Below are positions 11,625 to 23,019 of a DNA stretch of 64,000 bases, piece by piece; within the stretch, counting starts at the first letter, position 1, and every line of letters starts with the position of its first letter. Made by a program: the position numbers and the translations under genes. This DNA is from Pictodentalium vernedei (lineage: Eukaryota; Mollusca; Scaphopoda; Dentaliida; Dentaliidae), in NCBI GenBank assembly GCA_031216915.1, contig CM062292.1:6263920-6327919 (forward strand). The letters are read 5' to 3'. The notes below the pieces were generated by a model, which made no database searches, was not told the origin of the DNA, and was given only the letters and a program-made list of their open reading frames with translations.

Positions 11625-11853
11625 CAGTACGGCCGCCGTAGACTGGACACTTTCCCCGAGTGGGCAATATTTCCACGGTCGCAATAAATTAGATTCCAAA
11701 CACTAATTACAGGAATAATCATCAACAATTTAACTTATGAAGCACCGGGTACAACCCTTTGCTTCATTAATTAAAATTTTGCTGATGATGATTTTTATTT
11801 CCTGACACCACTGCCCACGCGTGGATTATGACCAGTCCACTGCGACTGTACTG
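11625..11853. mobile_element. Family E MITE (Tc1/mariner-like), copy 1
   Basis: TA flanks (11623-11624, 11854-11855). Ends are CAGTACGGCCGCCGTAGACT and a complement finishing GCGACTGTACTG. The core carries the GAAGCACCGGGT...ACCCTTTGCTTC hairpin, here degraded. Confidence 0.8.
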
Positions 11854-11984
11854 TATCCTGGGTCTCGTGAGTTATACTTTCTAAACAAACTGAAAAACAA
11901 TTATCTGTTGTTAGCCAAGTTAAATGTTTGGGAAATAAACTATTCACTTGTCCGATCATTGAGTAAAATTTATAAAATTTGATT

Positions 11985-12248
11985 GTTTGTTTATTTGGGG
12001 TGTAGCGACGTTTCCAACATCATGGACACATCGTGTAAGGCAGCTTTACATGGGGAGGAGGCCGAAGTTCCCAGATAGAACCACCTAACAGCGGTAAGCA
12101 ACTGTCAGACTCCCCTTTACTAACACTGCACAAGCAGAGTTGGCAGCATTTGAAGGCAGGTGCACCTTCGTTGTATAGTACACATTGTACACAGCGCCAC
12201 TGTGCCCCCCCCCCCCCCCAGATTGTCAATGGGGATCGGGTGTCTTGC
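11985..12248 (-). mobile_element. Diverged tRNA-SINE copy
   Basis: It reads on the minus strand with the SINE landmarks in order (GCAGTG-like body, GGTGCACC, gap of C-run, tail with TTTATTTGG). It joins directly to a left-truncated family E MITE. No target duplication is recognisable. Confidence 0.55.
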
Positions 12249-12475
12249 ACAGTCGTAATCCACGCGTGGACAGTGATCTCCACACACGCTTTTGTCAGGT
12301 AATAAAATCGTAAGCAGTAAAATTTTAGTTAATGAAGCACCGGGTTGTACCCGGTGCTTCATTAATTAAATTTTTGATGATTATTCCTGCAATTAGTGTT
12401 TGGAATCTAATATTATTGCGTCCATGGAAATATCGCCCACCCATGGAACGTGATCAGTCCACGGCGGCCATATTG
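12249..12475. mobile_element. Family E MITE, copy 2 (left end lost)
   Basis: Contains GTAATCCACGCGTGGACAGT, a clean hairpin GAAGCACCGGGTTGTACCCG plus its closing arm, and the right arm ending CAGTCCACGGCGGCCATATT. The left CAGT end is replaced by SINE sequence. Confidence 0.75.
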
Positions 12476-12862
12476 GTTCAGGAGCATATATAACAACCAC
12501 TGTGTTGTTTTGTTCTATCCCTGTAATGTTATTTTTAGAGGGAGTGCTTCCTCTTAATTTTAAAACAACCATATCAAAGCAATAAAATTTACTCACATTC
12601 CAAGTTACTGCAATGAATAAACTCCTCTTCCAAACAGTCAGATCGTCGCCTCAGTGCTATAAGGTCGTATATCCATTTTGGTGCGAAAATTGGGTTCGTT
12701 GTAATCGGCTTTCGATTTTCTACCCATTTCTCTCATTTGATCTTACCAAACCCTATTCATTTACACGTTAAAAACCCCTATCTCAATATGGCTTATGAAG
12801 TCCATGCTATATGGCCCTATCTTTTCAACCAATCACCGAACAGTGTTATATCACATGCACAA

Positions 12863-13226
12863 GGGGGTGCGGTGGCTCAGTAGGAAGAGGTGCAGGCTGC
12901 AAGCCGAGATGTCCTCGGTTCGAATCCCACTTGTGGCAACCGCGTTGTGTCCTTGGGCAAGACCCTTCACACCCATTGCCTATGTGGGGGCACGATGACG
13001 CCGTGTACTAAGGCGTACTGCACGTCGATGGTACGCATGTCTTCAACCAATCTAACCCTGCCTGTGCTGCAGTGCGGAGTTACGATGTTAGGGAGCTGGC
13101 GGCTGCTCGTCCTTGCTCGGTGGTTCTCTCCGGGTACTACGTCTTCCTCCACCCGTAAAACTGTCACGGTCATGATTATCCATTGTGCATAAATATGTGA
13201 CCTTAAACATCAATAAATAAATAATA
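12863..13226 (+). mobile_element. tRNA-derived SINE, copy 2
   Basis: A box TGGCTCAGTAGG and a consensus B box GGTTCGAATCC (12917-12927). Tail is CAATAAATAAATAATA. A perfect 13-base target duplication flanks it (12850-12862 and 13227-13239). It resembles copy 1 along its whole length. Confidence 0.95.
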
Positions 13227-13239
13227 ATCACATGCACAA

Positions 13240-14141
13240 CGTCTGACGAATGGACGACGAAAATACCCAGGGAAAAGGGTTGGTGGAATAAAATGTCAAT
13301 ATGAACGGTTTTATTTATGAATTATATAAAATTTCATTGTAGAAATGTTTTATAATCAATTAGTTATTCACATTTTACTATTAAATGCAATACAGAGACA
13401 GCATAAGCATTTAAACAAGGTTTTGGAGATAAGTCAGTTTAGCACGGAATTTTATTTTTGCATTTAACTGGCCATCATTTCAGGTTATGGAGGTAAGGCA
13501 TTATAGCACAAACATTGTTTTCGGCACCAAAATGATGTTGAGGATTCTTCTACTTTGTGACGTATGTCGTATTTAGAAACGTAATCAACAATATGTATTA
13601 TCAAGAATCAGAAATTCAGTGGAAAGTGACCACGTCACGGAGGCTGTACTGAACCTTTCGGTTTAAAATCCAATATTCTAACCATTGAGACACCGGGCTC
13701 CTGAGATTTTATAGTAACAAATGAGATTTAAATCACTCGCCATCACTGGGCATAGGGGACGTAGGAGGCACTTCACTCTGGGAGTGGGGATGGGGCCAAG
13801 GTCATAGAAGGGCACAAATGCATTAATATGTCTCGGAGGACAGCCAGCTGTCTTAGTGGCAAGGTGGAATACGATTCTGAAGGATAATTTAGGGACTAAC
13901 GCGCCTCATATTGAGAAAATGCACATTTTGTGGGACTATATTTAATAAATTTCTCCACCAATAGGAAAGTTATTAAATATCCAACAAATAATTTAACGTT
14001 CTTTCCACTATAAAGAGCGTAGAAACTAAGTAATACGAGAAAATAATCGATCATACTGCTCAAATCATACCTCAATTCGTGCAAAGTCTTTATGAGGCAC
14101 AAGGAAAGAAAGCGGCAGTTTTCTTATAAGAAAAGTGACGA
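13240..14141. other. No gene; tRNA-like SINE head near 13640-13720
   Basis: Mostly unassigned AT-rich sequence. At about 13650-13712, read on the minus strand, GTGTCTCAATGGTTAGAATA and ACCGAAAGGTTCAG resemble the head of the second SINE family at 19601. The body is missing. Confidence 0.45.
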
Positions 14142-14500
14142 AGTTTAATTTTCATATATAGACAATCGTTCACTGCTTGGATTCGAGTACGATTTTTATC
14201 CTCGAGTGGAGCGCATGGAGGATTATTTAACGAGTGACATAATTTGCGCTGCCCACGAGAGGATAAAATCGTACTCGAATCCGAACTATGAACTTTTGTA
14301 TTCATTTTATTTTCTCCTTATTTGTTTTCCCAAAACAACCCTTCATAATTGATTCAACTCAACCAATTTGCAAACAATAAAAAAATAGTCCGTCATCGCA
14401 GAGAGTGCTTGGAGTGGAATACCATTTTTGTGAGTGGGAGTGGGAATACGATTATTTTGAGGAGAAGAAATGCGACTGAAAATAAAATGAAATAAATATG
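14142..14500. repeat. Dispersed foldback repeat G, copy 1
   Basis: Arms GATTCGAGTACGATTTTTATC and an inverse near 14260 flank an inner GTGGAGCGC block. Downstream lies TATTTTCTCC and AAACAACCCTTCATAATTGA. The same order of segments recurs at 46771-47080. Confidence 0.75.
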
Positions 14501-14814
14501 TTTGTGACCGAAAGTTAATTTTCTCATATGAGGAAAGAGGGGAGGGGGGATCTCTAGGATGACCTATTGGGTGGGATAGGAGGAGGAAACCATCGTAATA
14601 GCGGCAAGCAGACAGGAAGGGAGAAGGTTGGGGACGCACAGACTTTAGACATATTTCTCGCAGTTTATTAAATTCCTTCCCGTAGTAGCCTTAATGAAAA
14701 ATTGTAATCGTAACTGCGGATAAGGCAAAACGACAGCTGATAGGAAGAACACAAATTCCAGTGACGTTATACCTCATTCGTAATTCGCATCAGTCGTCTT
14801 TCGTTGTGCGAAAT

Positions 14815-14955
14815 TTCAACAAATATTTCAACAAAACCTTATCATGTGACCCCTCACCTAGCTCGTTCCAATGAGGGTCACATGATATGGTTTTGTTGAC
14901 ATTTTTTGGAAAATTTAAAAACAAATAGTAATTATAATAATAAATTTTGATATTC
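14815..14955. mobile_element. Family A MITE, ends lost
   Basis: Family A hairpin (ATCATGTGACCCCTC and its inverse) and AT-rich arms are present. Neither CCCTTTACC end remains. Confidence 0.65.
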
Positions 14956-15138
14956 TCTAAAAACCAATTACAAAATGTGCTTTACCAGTGGTCCGGTACA
15001 TTGAGGTTTCAGATGGGGAGGTAAGTACAACTAGTTTGAGGTATAGAGAGAAAATGTGCACAACTAACTGCATTTGTGCTTGGTACTACTGTTAATGCAG
15101 AGGCTCAAATGGGGCGACGATGGAGGAGTCCTAAGTAG

Positions 15139-15509
15139 TTATTCTATTTATTTGTGTATTGGTGTTTAAGGTCACATATTTCTGCATAACGGCTAGTCAT
15201 GACCATCACAATTTTACGGGTGGAGGAAGCCGGAGTACCTGGAGAGAAACACCGAGCAACGGCGAGCAACTGTCATCTCCCCAATATACCAACTCCACAC
15301 AAGCGAGGCTAGCATTGGTTGAAGACAGGTGCATCATCGACGTGTAGTACGCCTTAGTACACAACGCCACAGCCCCCCCCCCCCCACGTTGGAAATGGGG
15401 GTGAAGTGTCTTGTCCATGGACACAACGCGGTTGCCGCAGGTGGGATTCGAACCGAGGAGCTCTCGGCTTGCATCCTGCACCTCCACCCACTGAGCCATC
15501 GCGCCCCAG
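15139..15509 (-). mobile_element. tRNA-derived SINE, copy 3
   Basis: The minus-strand copy runs from a GGCGCGATGGCTCAGTGGG-type head to a TTTATTT-type tail. A C-run interrupts the body near 15374. The flanking sequences TCCTAAGTAGT and TTCCAAGTAGT are a plausible imperfect target duplication. Confidence 0.85.
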
Positions 15510-15745
15510 TTCCAAGTAGTGGACGCTGATGATTTCGACCCAAATATTTAGAACAGGGTGCGTCATACCTCAGGATTGATACTTTTAACCAAACAATTAC
15601 TATCGGAAAATCCGTTGGAACTCTGAGTCCATACGTGTCAATGCAGAGAGAAGTACTATAGTCCCAAAACCAATACGTCCAACCTTATCGTCACGTGGGG
15701 AGAGGTGCTATCGGAAGCGATTCGAAATTGCCGATCGCATTTTAA

Positions 15746-15937
15746 CCTTTTACCCAAGGTAAAGGCTACAACCTGCCAGTGCGATTTACAAAACTTCCAT
15801 TCAGTTTTCATTTTTTGTCTAAAAAACAAAGCATATAACCATATACTATGTTTTGCCGCAAAAGGTAAAAAAATAGTTATTCAAGAATTCTGTTTGCAAG
15901 AGTCGTCTGCTTTTCATGTTAGATAACAGGAAAAAGG
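15746..15937. mobile_element. Family B MITE, diverged copy 3
   Basis: TTAA on both sides (15742-15745, 15938-15941). Contains TTTTCATTTTTTGTCT and AGTCGTCTGCTTTTCATGTT. The central hairpin has been replaced by a short AT-rich segment. Confidence 0.65.
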
Positions 15938-15949
15938 TTAAAGAATATA

Positions 15950-16177
15950 CAGTTCAGTCGGCGTGGAAACGTAAATTCTACGCATGCGTTAACAGTGAAT
16001 CCCAGACATCAGATAATTGAATCGTAAACAAATTTTCAATGAATAAAGCACAAGGTACGACTCGGTGCTTCATCCATTGAATATTTGCTGAAAACCTCTG
16101 ATTATTGGGTTGAGAAAAGCGTCCGCGTGCAACACATCCCACGCGTGGATTTTGACCCTTCCACGGCGGCTGTACTG
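15950..16177. mobile_element. Family E MITE, copy 3
   Basis: TA flanks. Ends are CAGTTCAGTCGGCGTGGAAA and GGCGGCTGTACTG. It carries a GAATAAAGCACAAGG...CTCGGTGCTTCATCC core. It sits 12 bases after a family B MITE and 10 bases before a family C MITE. Confidence 0.8.
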
Positions 16178-16187
16178 TATGTCTGTA

Positions 16188-16498
16188 CAGTTAAAACTAG
16201 AAGTCCTGTCATGAAATGCGCACAAATAGCACGTCGATCTGCGCGTTAATCTACGCGTTATCACCATAGTAAGGCAATCGAATTCTGTACATATGGCCAG
16301 TTCACAAGCAATGTTTCAGCCAATGGACCTCCGGGTAACCCGGAGGTCCATTGGCAGAAACATTGCCTGTGTTTGCTATGAGTAACCAGGAGAATCTGCC
16401 GCGCATTGGATGCCTTGATATGGCAATTGCACGCAACCTCTACGCGTAATTAAGCCCAGACAAGCGCACAGTTCGTGACAGGATTCTAGTTTTAACTG
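16188..16498. mobile_element. Family C MITE, copy 2
   Basis: TA flanks, CAGTTAAAACTAGAAGTCC ends and a 311-bp body with the CCAATGGACCTCCGGGTAAC hairpin intact. Confidence 0.92.
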
Positions 16499-17345
16499 TA
16501 AGAATGAATCTATTGGTGAGGCATGTATACATCTTTTGCGGCAATATGAACTGAATATGTATTACACATCTATTCAGCTTTAAACCCATGTATTTAACGG
16601 AATAGCCGCTTTGACATAAATGATTCTGTATTCAATGGGTGATGTACAAACCGGAACTTTTTCGCAGCACCCTTCATTCCAGTTCCTTTTCCATCGAGTC
16701 ATTAGTTACGCTTCAAAAAGTTTCTAAATTTCGTTATACAATATTATCGACAGTCTGTCGCATAGTGTGAAAATGAAAACGTCCAAAGCAAAATAAAGTC
16801 GATTCACAAAAATGAGATAATTTTTTTTAAAAACCCCAATTATTTCCAACTAGAACATTAAACCAGTCCCGGTGCCGTATCGTTTTGTGGATCCATTATA
16901 TCTAAATTGGTCAACTTTATTTCGGTAAATCTTCGTACATCTTGACATGCTTCGAACTTCTTTTAAAAATGTTTCTCCCAGCTGTTTTGCAAATCTGCCC
17001 AAATTTGTACTTATATTTTTACTAACAGTAATAGCCACCAAATGGTTAGGAGTGAATGAGTACCAGCCGAAGAGAAACAGCGATACGAATTTCAACAAAC
17101 ACTGTTTTCGAAAAGGTTGTTTTGATTTTTTTTATCCATACATTTGCTCAGTACAGCTTCTGACAAAACAAACAGACCCTTCACCTTTGGGTTTAAACAT
17201 CGGAATTAAAATTTGTTTATTTAAATGAATTTTAATGCATGGGTTGTGTAACAAACACAGAACGCGCTGTATGTTTGAATCGGTGGGTATTTTACATAAC
17301 TCGTTGGAATGGCGTAGTTATATTTATAACGTGTTTATATATGTT
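16499..17345. other. No supportable gene
   Basis: Two overlapping ORFs of 82 and 93 codons lie on opposite strands around 16850-17228. Neither has a recognisable domain or clear splice sites. A diverged or broken exon cannot be excluded. Confidence 0.4.
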
Positions 17346-17439
17346 TCTGTTTCTGAAGTAAAAAAAAAAAAATGTAAATTTTTAGTTACACGAGAATTTT
17401 TTTTACGGGCGTCGTCTGCTGCTGGCGTTGGGTGAAGGG
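17346..17439. mobile_element. Family B MITE right-end fragment
   Basis: Segment with TTAGTTACACGAGAATTTT, GTCGTCTGCTG and the end GTTGGGTGAAGGG followed by TTAA at 17440-17443. Confidence 0.65.
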
Positions 17440-17686
17440 TTAACTGTGATTGATAGAAGCTTCCGTGGTGAATCAGTGACATTCCAGGAGCACCAAGATT
17501 CAAGGTCTATAACCTGAAAGTTGAAGTGTCCTCTGTCTAGCAAGGAGCATACGGTCTTTTAGCGTCCGATGGACGATGTTATGTTATTTTGAAATCGCAA
17601 ATGTTTGTATTTCTCGCAAGAGAAACAAAGATACCACTGCTTCCACGCTAGTATATGTGTTTGGAAGGGTTAATGGTAGTGAGAAA

Positions 17687-17756
17687 GAGAGAGAGATAGA
17701 GAGAGATATAGAGAGAGAGAGTGAGAGAGAGAGGGAGAGAGAGAGTGAGAGAGAGT

Positions 17757-17790
<34 letters not shown>
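17687..17790. repeat. (GA)n microsatellite
   Basis: Interrupted GA dinucleotide tract with GTGA and GATA variants. It is followed by G-rich low-complexity DNA to about 17920. Confidence 0.95.
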
Positions 17791-17994
17791 GGGTACATGT
17801 AAATATCCTCGTGTGATGGGGAGGGGGGGGGGGAGTGATAACCTCGGTATGCTGGGTAGGCTGGGTTAGTGGATATTTTACAATATACCGTGGGGTGGGG
17901 GTGGGGGGGTGGGGGGTGATGGAGTGTGATTATGATGAGTGTGTGGTACTCGAGAGCATTCGTCTTTATAATTACTATTACACCGTGACATATA

Positions 17995-18250
17995 CGGTAC
18001 GTGGAGAGTGTATTATCACTAAATCACCCGCAGGGTGGAGATTCCACCCGAGCAATAATTGCAAATGTATGGCAAAGCATAACCAGCACCAGCAAAGTTT
18101 CAGCCAATGGACCTCCGGGTTAAACCCGGAGGTCCATTGGCTGAAACATTTCTTGCATTTTTGCCGATATGTACAAAATTTGAAAGTTATAGCTTGGGTG
18201 ATAACTCCACTCCGCGGGTGATTTAGTTACAATCCACTCTCCACGCACTG
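17995..18250. mobile_element. Family D MITE (Tc1/mariner-like), copy 1
   Basis: TA flanks. Ends are CGGTACGTGGAGAGTG and CACTCTCCACGCACTG. The body has GATTCCACCCGAGCAATAAT and the same central hairpin as family C (CCAATGGACCTCCGGGTTAA). Confidence 0.88.
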
Positions 18251-18339
18251 TAGGTCAAATTGGCCGGTTGCTTACTGCGAAATGAATTATATGAGTGAAA
18301 TTGATTGTATTTTATCGCTCATGTCCCGTAAATAAAGAC

Positions 18340-18341
18340 TA

Positions 18342-18385
<44 letters not shown>

Positions 18386-18400
18386 TTACTTACTTAATTA
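18340..18400. repeat. (ACTT)n microsatellite
   Basis: Tetranucleotide ACTT repeats following a tail-like AAATAAAGACTAACTT segment. Confidence 0.95.
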
Positions 18401-18596
18401 CTAACTTACATTTCGCTCTCGCGAAATATGACTGAGCCATTCCAACCCGTTATGTAAAACACCCACCGATTCAAACACACAACGAGTTCTGTCTATATAT
18501 AACATTGTTTAGTTATTAATGACAAAAACAATTGGATATTGATGAGACCGCGTAACTAGTTGGCAAAAACTATGATAACTGACGAAGTCAAAGCTG

Positions 18597-18785
18597 TTAA
18601 GCTGTAGCTATTGGTTTCACTTCATCTGTGGGAGGATTCATTGCATTGATTGACTTGACGCCAACTTGAGTGTGAGAGTGAATTACAATGCCTTTCGCCG
18701 CAGTTCCTGCTAAAACGCCGACTGGTCTTTCCAAGTTCAAGGGCAATATTTTTACAATGAATAAGGAGAAGACAAGACGACTTAT
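18597..18785 (-). CDS. Possible alternative last exon, unproven
   Basis: On the minus strand an acceptor-like pyrimidine stretch and TTCAG precede 18785. An open frame of 62 codons then runs to TAA. The splice phase (0) would fit exon 9 of the RGM-like gene. The peptide has a hydrophobic start and an Ala/Gly/Val-rich middle and resembles no RGM tail I know. It lies beyond the AATAAA of the main transcript. It may be an alternative exon, part of another gene, or chance. Confidence 0.2.
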   Translation of the reverse strand: MSRLVFSLFIVKILPLNLERPVGVLAGTAAKGIVIHSHTQVGVKSINAMNPPTDEVKPIATA

Positions 18786-18880
18786 CTGAACTTTTAATAA
18801 ATGAAAATGAAGAATTTCACATTGAAATAAATGATGAAAACTTTCAATAAAGTTTGGATTTATCACAGATTTTTCATAAG

Positions 18881-18886
18881 TTTATT
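18881..18886 (-). terminator. Polyadenylation signal AATAAA
   Basis: On the minus strand AATAAA lies 10 bases after the stop codon of the last RGM-like exon. This gives a very short 3' untranslated region if it is used. Confidence 0.45.
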
Positions 18887-18896
18887 ACAATAACTT

Positions 18897-19085
18897 TCAA
18901 CCACGGAGAAATTTCCTGAAATATCTCAAAAATCTCCAGAATGGATTTCCTCGCCATGGTCTTCTGGGTTTGCGTGTTGTTGTTGGTGCTTCAGTGGTTG
19001 GAGGAACAGCCCCACTTCGCAATTCATCGTCATCTACCACAACATGTGCAACATCAGTCACCGCATCCAGTGTCACGTTAGCATA
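18897..19085 (-). CDS. RGM: RGM-like exon 10: C-terminal helix and basic tail
   Basis: The acceptor is TTTTTTCAG before 19085; the stop TGA is at 18899-18897. It encodes residues 481-542. The first part (NVT sequon, LDAVTDV) continues the TGDV segment of exon 9, as the FTxAAxxALEDV helix does in vertebrate RGMs. Then come an acidic DDDE stretch and a Thr/Pro linker with TTTEAPTTT-like residues. The last 25 residues have 10 Arg/Lys and no acidic residue, with Trp/Phe/Leu spaced every 3-4 positions. There is no hydrophobic GPI signal. Confidence 0.85.
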   Translation of the reverse strand, partial: YANVTLDAVTDVAHVVVDDDELRSGAVPPTTEAPTTTRKPRRPWRGNPFWRFLRYFRKFLRG

Positions 19086-22000
19086 CTGAAAAAATAGAAG
19101 AAAAAAAATATTGACTTGATAACCAAAATATCTTGACATTTAAATTGTAAGATTATTTTTTTATTGATATTTAAGGTCATATATTTATGCACAATGGCTA
19201 ATCATGACCCTGACAGTTTTACGGGTGGAGGAAGCCGGAGTACCCGGAGAGAACCACCGAGCAACGACGAGCAGCTGCCAGCTAAAAAATCGTAAGATAA
19301 ACGATAAAATAGTGTGTACCATTTCAAGCCGTTCTGCATAAATTTTTGCGTGAAAAAACAATGGCAGTGGACGAGCAGACGACATAAAGAGCAAAAAATC
19401 TGAAACGAGGCTCAGTAATAATTTAATCCAACAGCTCTGTCGAGCTGTTGGATTAAACTATTACTAAACCTCCCAACAAACCAGGATGGTTTCGCCCATT
19501 TCGCCATTGATAACCTTGACCGAAATGATACTCTCCAAGGCGCCGGTGTTGAAAGGGTCAAGAATTCTCTAAAATAAACTAAAAATTATCTCAAATAAAC
19601 GGCTCATTGGTTAGGGCATTGTATTTCAAACCGAAAGGTCGACGGTTCGGTCCCATCAAGGCAACTATGTTGTTCCCTTGGGCAAAACACTTAATCCCAA
19701 TTACCCACGTGGGAGGCACAGTTGCGCTGTGTACTAAAGTCAACTGCGTCGATGGTGGGCTTGCATTCAACAGGAACTTACTATTCCTGTGCAGAATTTG
19801 TTCACTGTAGAGTCTGAGAATTACATGCCGTTGCTCGGTGAATGTCTCCGTGTACTCCCACACCCTCGACCCATATCACCGACACGATGCGCCCCTGGCT
19901 GTTGTGTGTGCTGTTAGACCTCAAGGAAATAAATAGACAAAGAATTTTCTCAAATAAACTTAAAATTCGGCGAAACGTTCAGATTCAGATTCTTTATTCA
20001 CGGTACACATACATGTAAAATAGTTACAAATAAAAATATTGCACAAATGTAATGAGTAGTATACCGTGGGAAGTGGCATAGCCAGATTGGCTGTCTACCT
20101 GCCACCCCCTGGAAGAAGATGAGGTGATTGCAAACAGACTGTGACTGAAGGAATGAACTGAGAGCCAATTATGTGACACATGATGGAGAATGACTTTTCT
20201 GGGATTAGAGTATTGGTGCTTCATAAACGTTATTAACCCTTTACCCAACGAATCGGCCACATCCGCCCGCGTAATATGCAAATTCAGCAGTTGAAAAAAT
20301 ATTATTTTTCAAAAAATGTCAACAAAACCATATCATGTGACCCCTCGTTGGAACGAGCTCATCGAGCTCGTTCCAACGAGGGGTCACATGATATGGTTTT
20401 GTTGACATTTTTTGAAAAATTTGAAAAAATGATCATTTAAAAAAATAAATTGTGATATCGTCTACGTGGGGTAAAGGGTTAATATATATATTGTAAACAT
20501 AGAAAGCTGTCAACTGAGGCACCACACATTATTGGTAGGCGTATAGATTTATTTTATTTTAATTTATTTTATTTACTGATAGTTAACGATGCCTTCAGCG
20601 CCAGGGTCAAATAGTGTCTAACCTTTCTGTGAATTAAGGAAGCAAGTGGGGGAGAAACAGCTGAGGTTGACATGTAACTGACTATCGAACTCATTAATAG
20701 AACATAGGCATGATTGACGTCTTCTTTGCGTGACCGGAAGGCATATGAACCCACATACACACACCACCGCATCCCTACATGGGTAAGAGGGGGTTGGTGT
20801 ATACAGTACTGTGGTTACACAAATCGACAGAGAATTTCGACCGGATCGCGACAATCACTAATCGGTCGAAATTCTCGACAGTCACGATTCGGTCGAAATT
20901 CGCGACAGTCACGATTCGGTCGAAATTTTCTGTTTATATGTCCCCTACCCACTGTATAATTTCTCGAATAAAGAAATGCGAGAACATTAAATCTCACATC
21001 CAGTCCGGTCACCGTGGATTGGTCACTTTCAAACCCATTACGTCCCCAAAATTCAAGTCAAGAGCGTCCACAGGGAAACCTAGGTTCGATTACGCCCGAA
21101 ATACGCAAGTCAATTATGTCCGCAAAACGAATGGAAGTCGATTGTGTCCACAGGCAAACCTCGATTACTTTCGCAAAACCCAAACAGAAGGAGTTCGCCC
21201 GGCAATTACGTCCGCAAAATACAATAGCCTTGTATTTATCGGATCTACAATACGGCTGCCGTGGACTGGTCACTTTCCACCGTTGGGCAACATTTCCATG
21301 GACGCAATAATATTAGATACCAAACACTAATTACAGGAATAATCATCAAAAACGTAATTAATGAAGCACCAGATACAGCCCGGTGCATCATTAATTAAAA
21401 TTTTGCTGCTGACGATTTGTATTACCTGGTAAACGTATGCGTGGACATCACTGCCCACACGTGGATTACGACCAGTCCACGACTACTGTACTGTAGCTTA
21501 CCGTTCGTTATTTTTGAGTCCCTCGGAATTTTTCCAGGAATATATGATGGGATTGGTGGGTGGTCGGAGTTGCCAGTATTTTTCCATGATCTAATTTTTT
21601 TCCTTCTATTCTGTTAATGATTTTATAGACTTTTTAGGACAGGTTCATCCATATAATTGTTGATTTTTTTTGTATATTGGCAGTAATTATTCAATGAGTC
21701 ATTAGTCAGTATTTTAACCAGTTTGAACTGTTTAGCCTTTTACCAATATTATTTAATTAATTTAATTAGTTACCGCTGCAGCAGTAGCGAAATCTGATAT
21801 ATAGAGATTATTACCATTATGTGGATGTACAAAATATGTATCCGAGTCGAACTCCGGGTTCTAAGGGAAGATCACGACGAGTCGAAGACGAGTCGTGATC
21901 TACCCTTAGAACCCGGAGCGAGACTCGGATACATATTTTGTACATCCACATACATGTAATGGCAATAATCATTTTATCTTACAATATACTGGGGATAAGT

Positions 22001-22980
22001 CAAGAATGTAGACGAATATATAACGAACTATTTATTCGTACGGATGAACAAAAAGAAAAAAAATGGAACTTACGCAAAAGGAACGTACAGTACGTGGAAA
22101 GTGGATTGTAACTAAATCACCCGCGGAGTGGGGTTGTCACCCAAACTATAACTTTCAAATTTTGTACATATCGACAAAAAATACAAGCAATGTTTCAGCC
22201 AATGGACCTCCGGGTTTAACCCGGAGGTCCATTGGCTGAAACTTTGCTTGTGCTTGTTATGCCTTGCAACAAATTTGCAATTATTGCTTTGGTGGAATCT
22301 CCATTCTGTGGGTGATTTAGCGACGATACACTCTCCACGTACTGTACTTGTATCCGACCCCCTGATACAAACATCTGTATCAGGGGGTTGGATACACGAC
22401 TGTTGCGGTGTTAATACAGACGAAATACATGTTGAATGTATGATAAATATAATAGAAGAACTGAATAAAGACAGAAGAAACTTATTATGAAAACATAACA
22501 AGGGTAAATATCAGTGCACGTTCAGACAGTGTAATAAACATAACATAAACTAAAGATAGGCCAGTGGATAGGTAGCCAAAATTAATGAAAGTCATTGCTA
22601 GTAAACCGATAATAACACTGTTTGCAATAAAAAAAAAATTAAAATATATATACTTCTCATAAAATTTAAAAAGTCTAAATCTCCCTCAATTATCGACTAG
22701 AATATTTGAATAATGATCAGGCTGTGATAGGTCTGCTAATATGAACCTCTTCAGATGTTCAAAGACTTGTTCTCATTCGTTGTCATCGGTGTCATTGATT
22801 CCACCAACAACAACTAAATTCTGTAGACAAATAATACTGGAGACAATAATATAGCATTAGATATCACTCCGTCACCTTTTTTAAACTGAGTAAGACTGTG
22901 AATATCCATTAACGGGGGTGGCTGTCAGAAATTGGTCGGCAAAAACTGTCGAAAATGGAAAGAAAATGAAGTGGGTGGTC

Positions 22981-23019
<39 letters not shown>

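Noticed and set aside
16850..17228. 82- and 93-codon ORFs on opposite strands
   Set aside because: They read partly protein-like but have no recognised domain or paired splice sites; left unassigned.
18116..18150. Rho-independent terminator or riboswitch-like hairpins at MITE cores
   Set aside because: The hairpins are transposon cores in an animal genome with TA or TTAA flanks, not bacterial regulatory signals.
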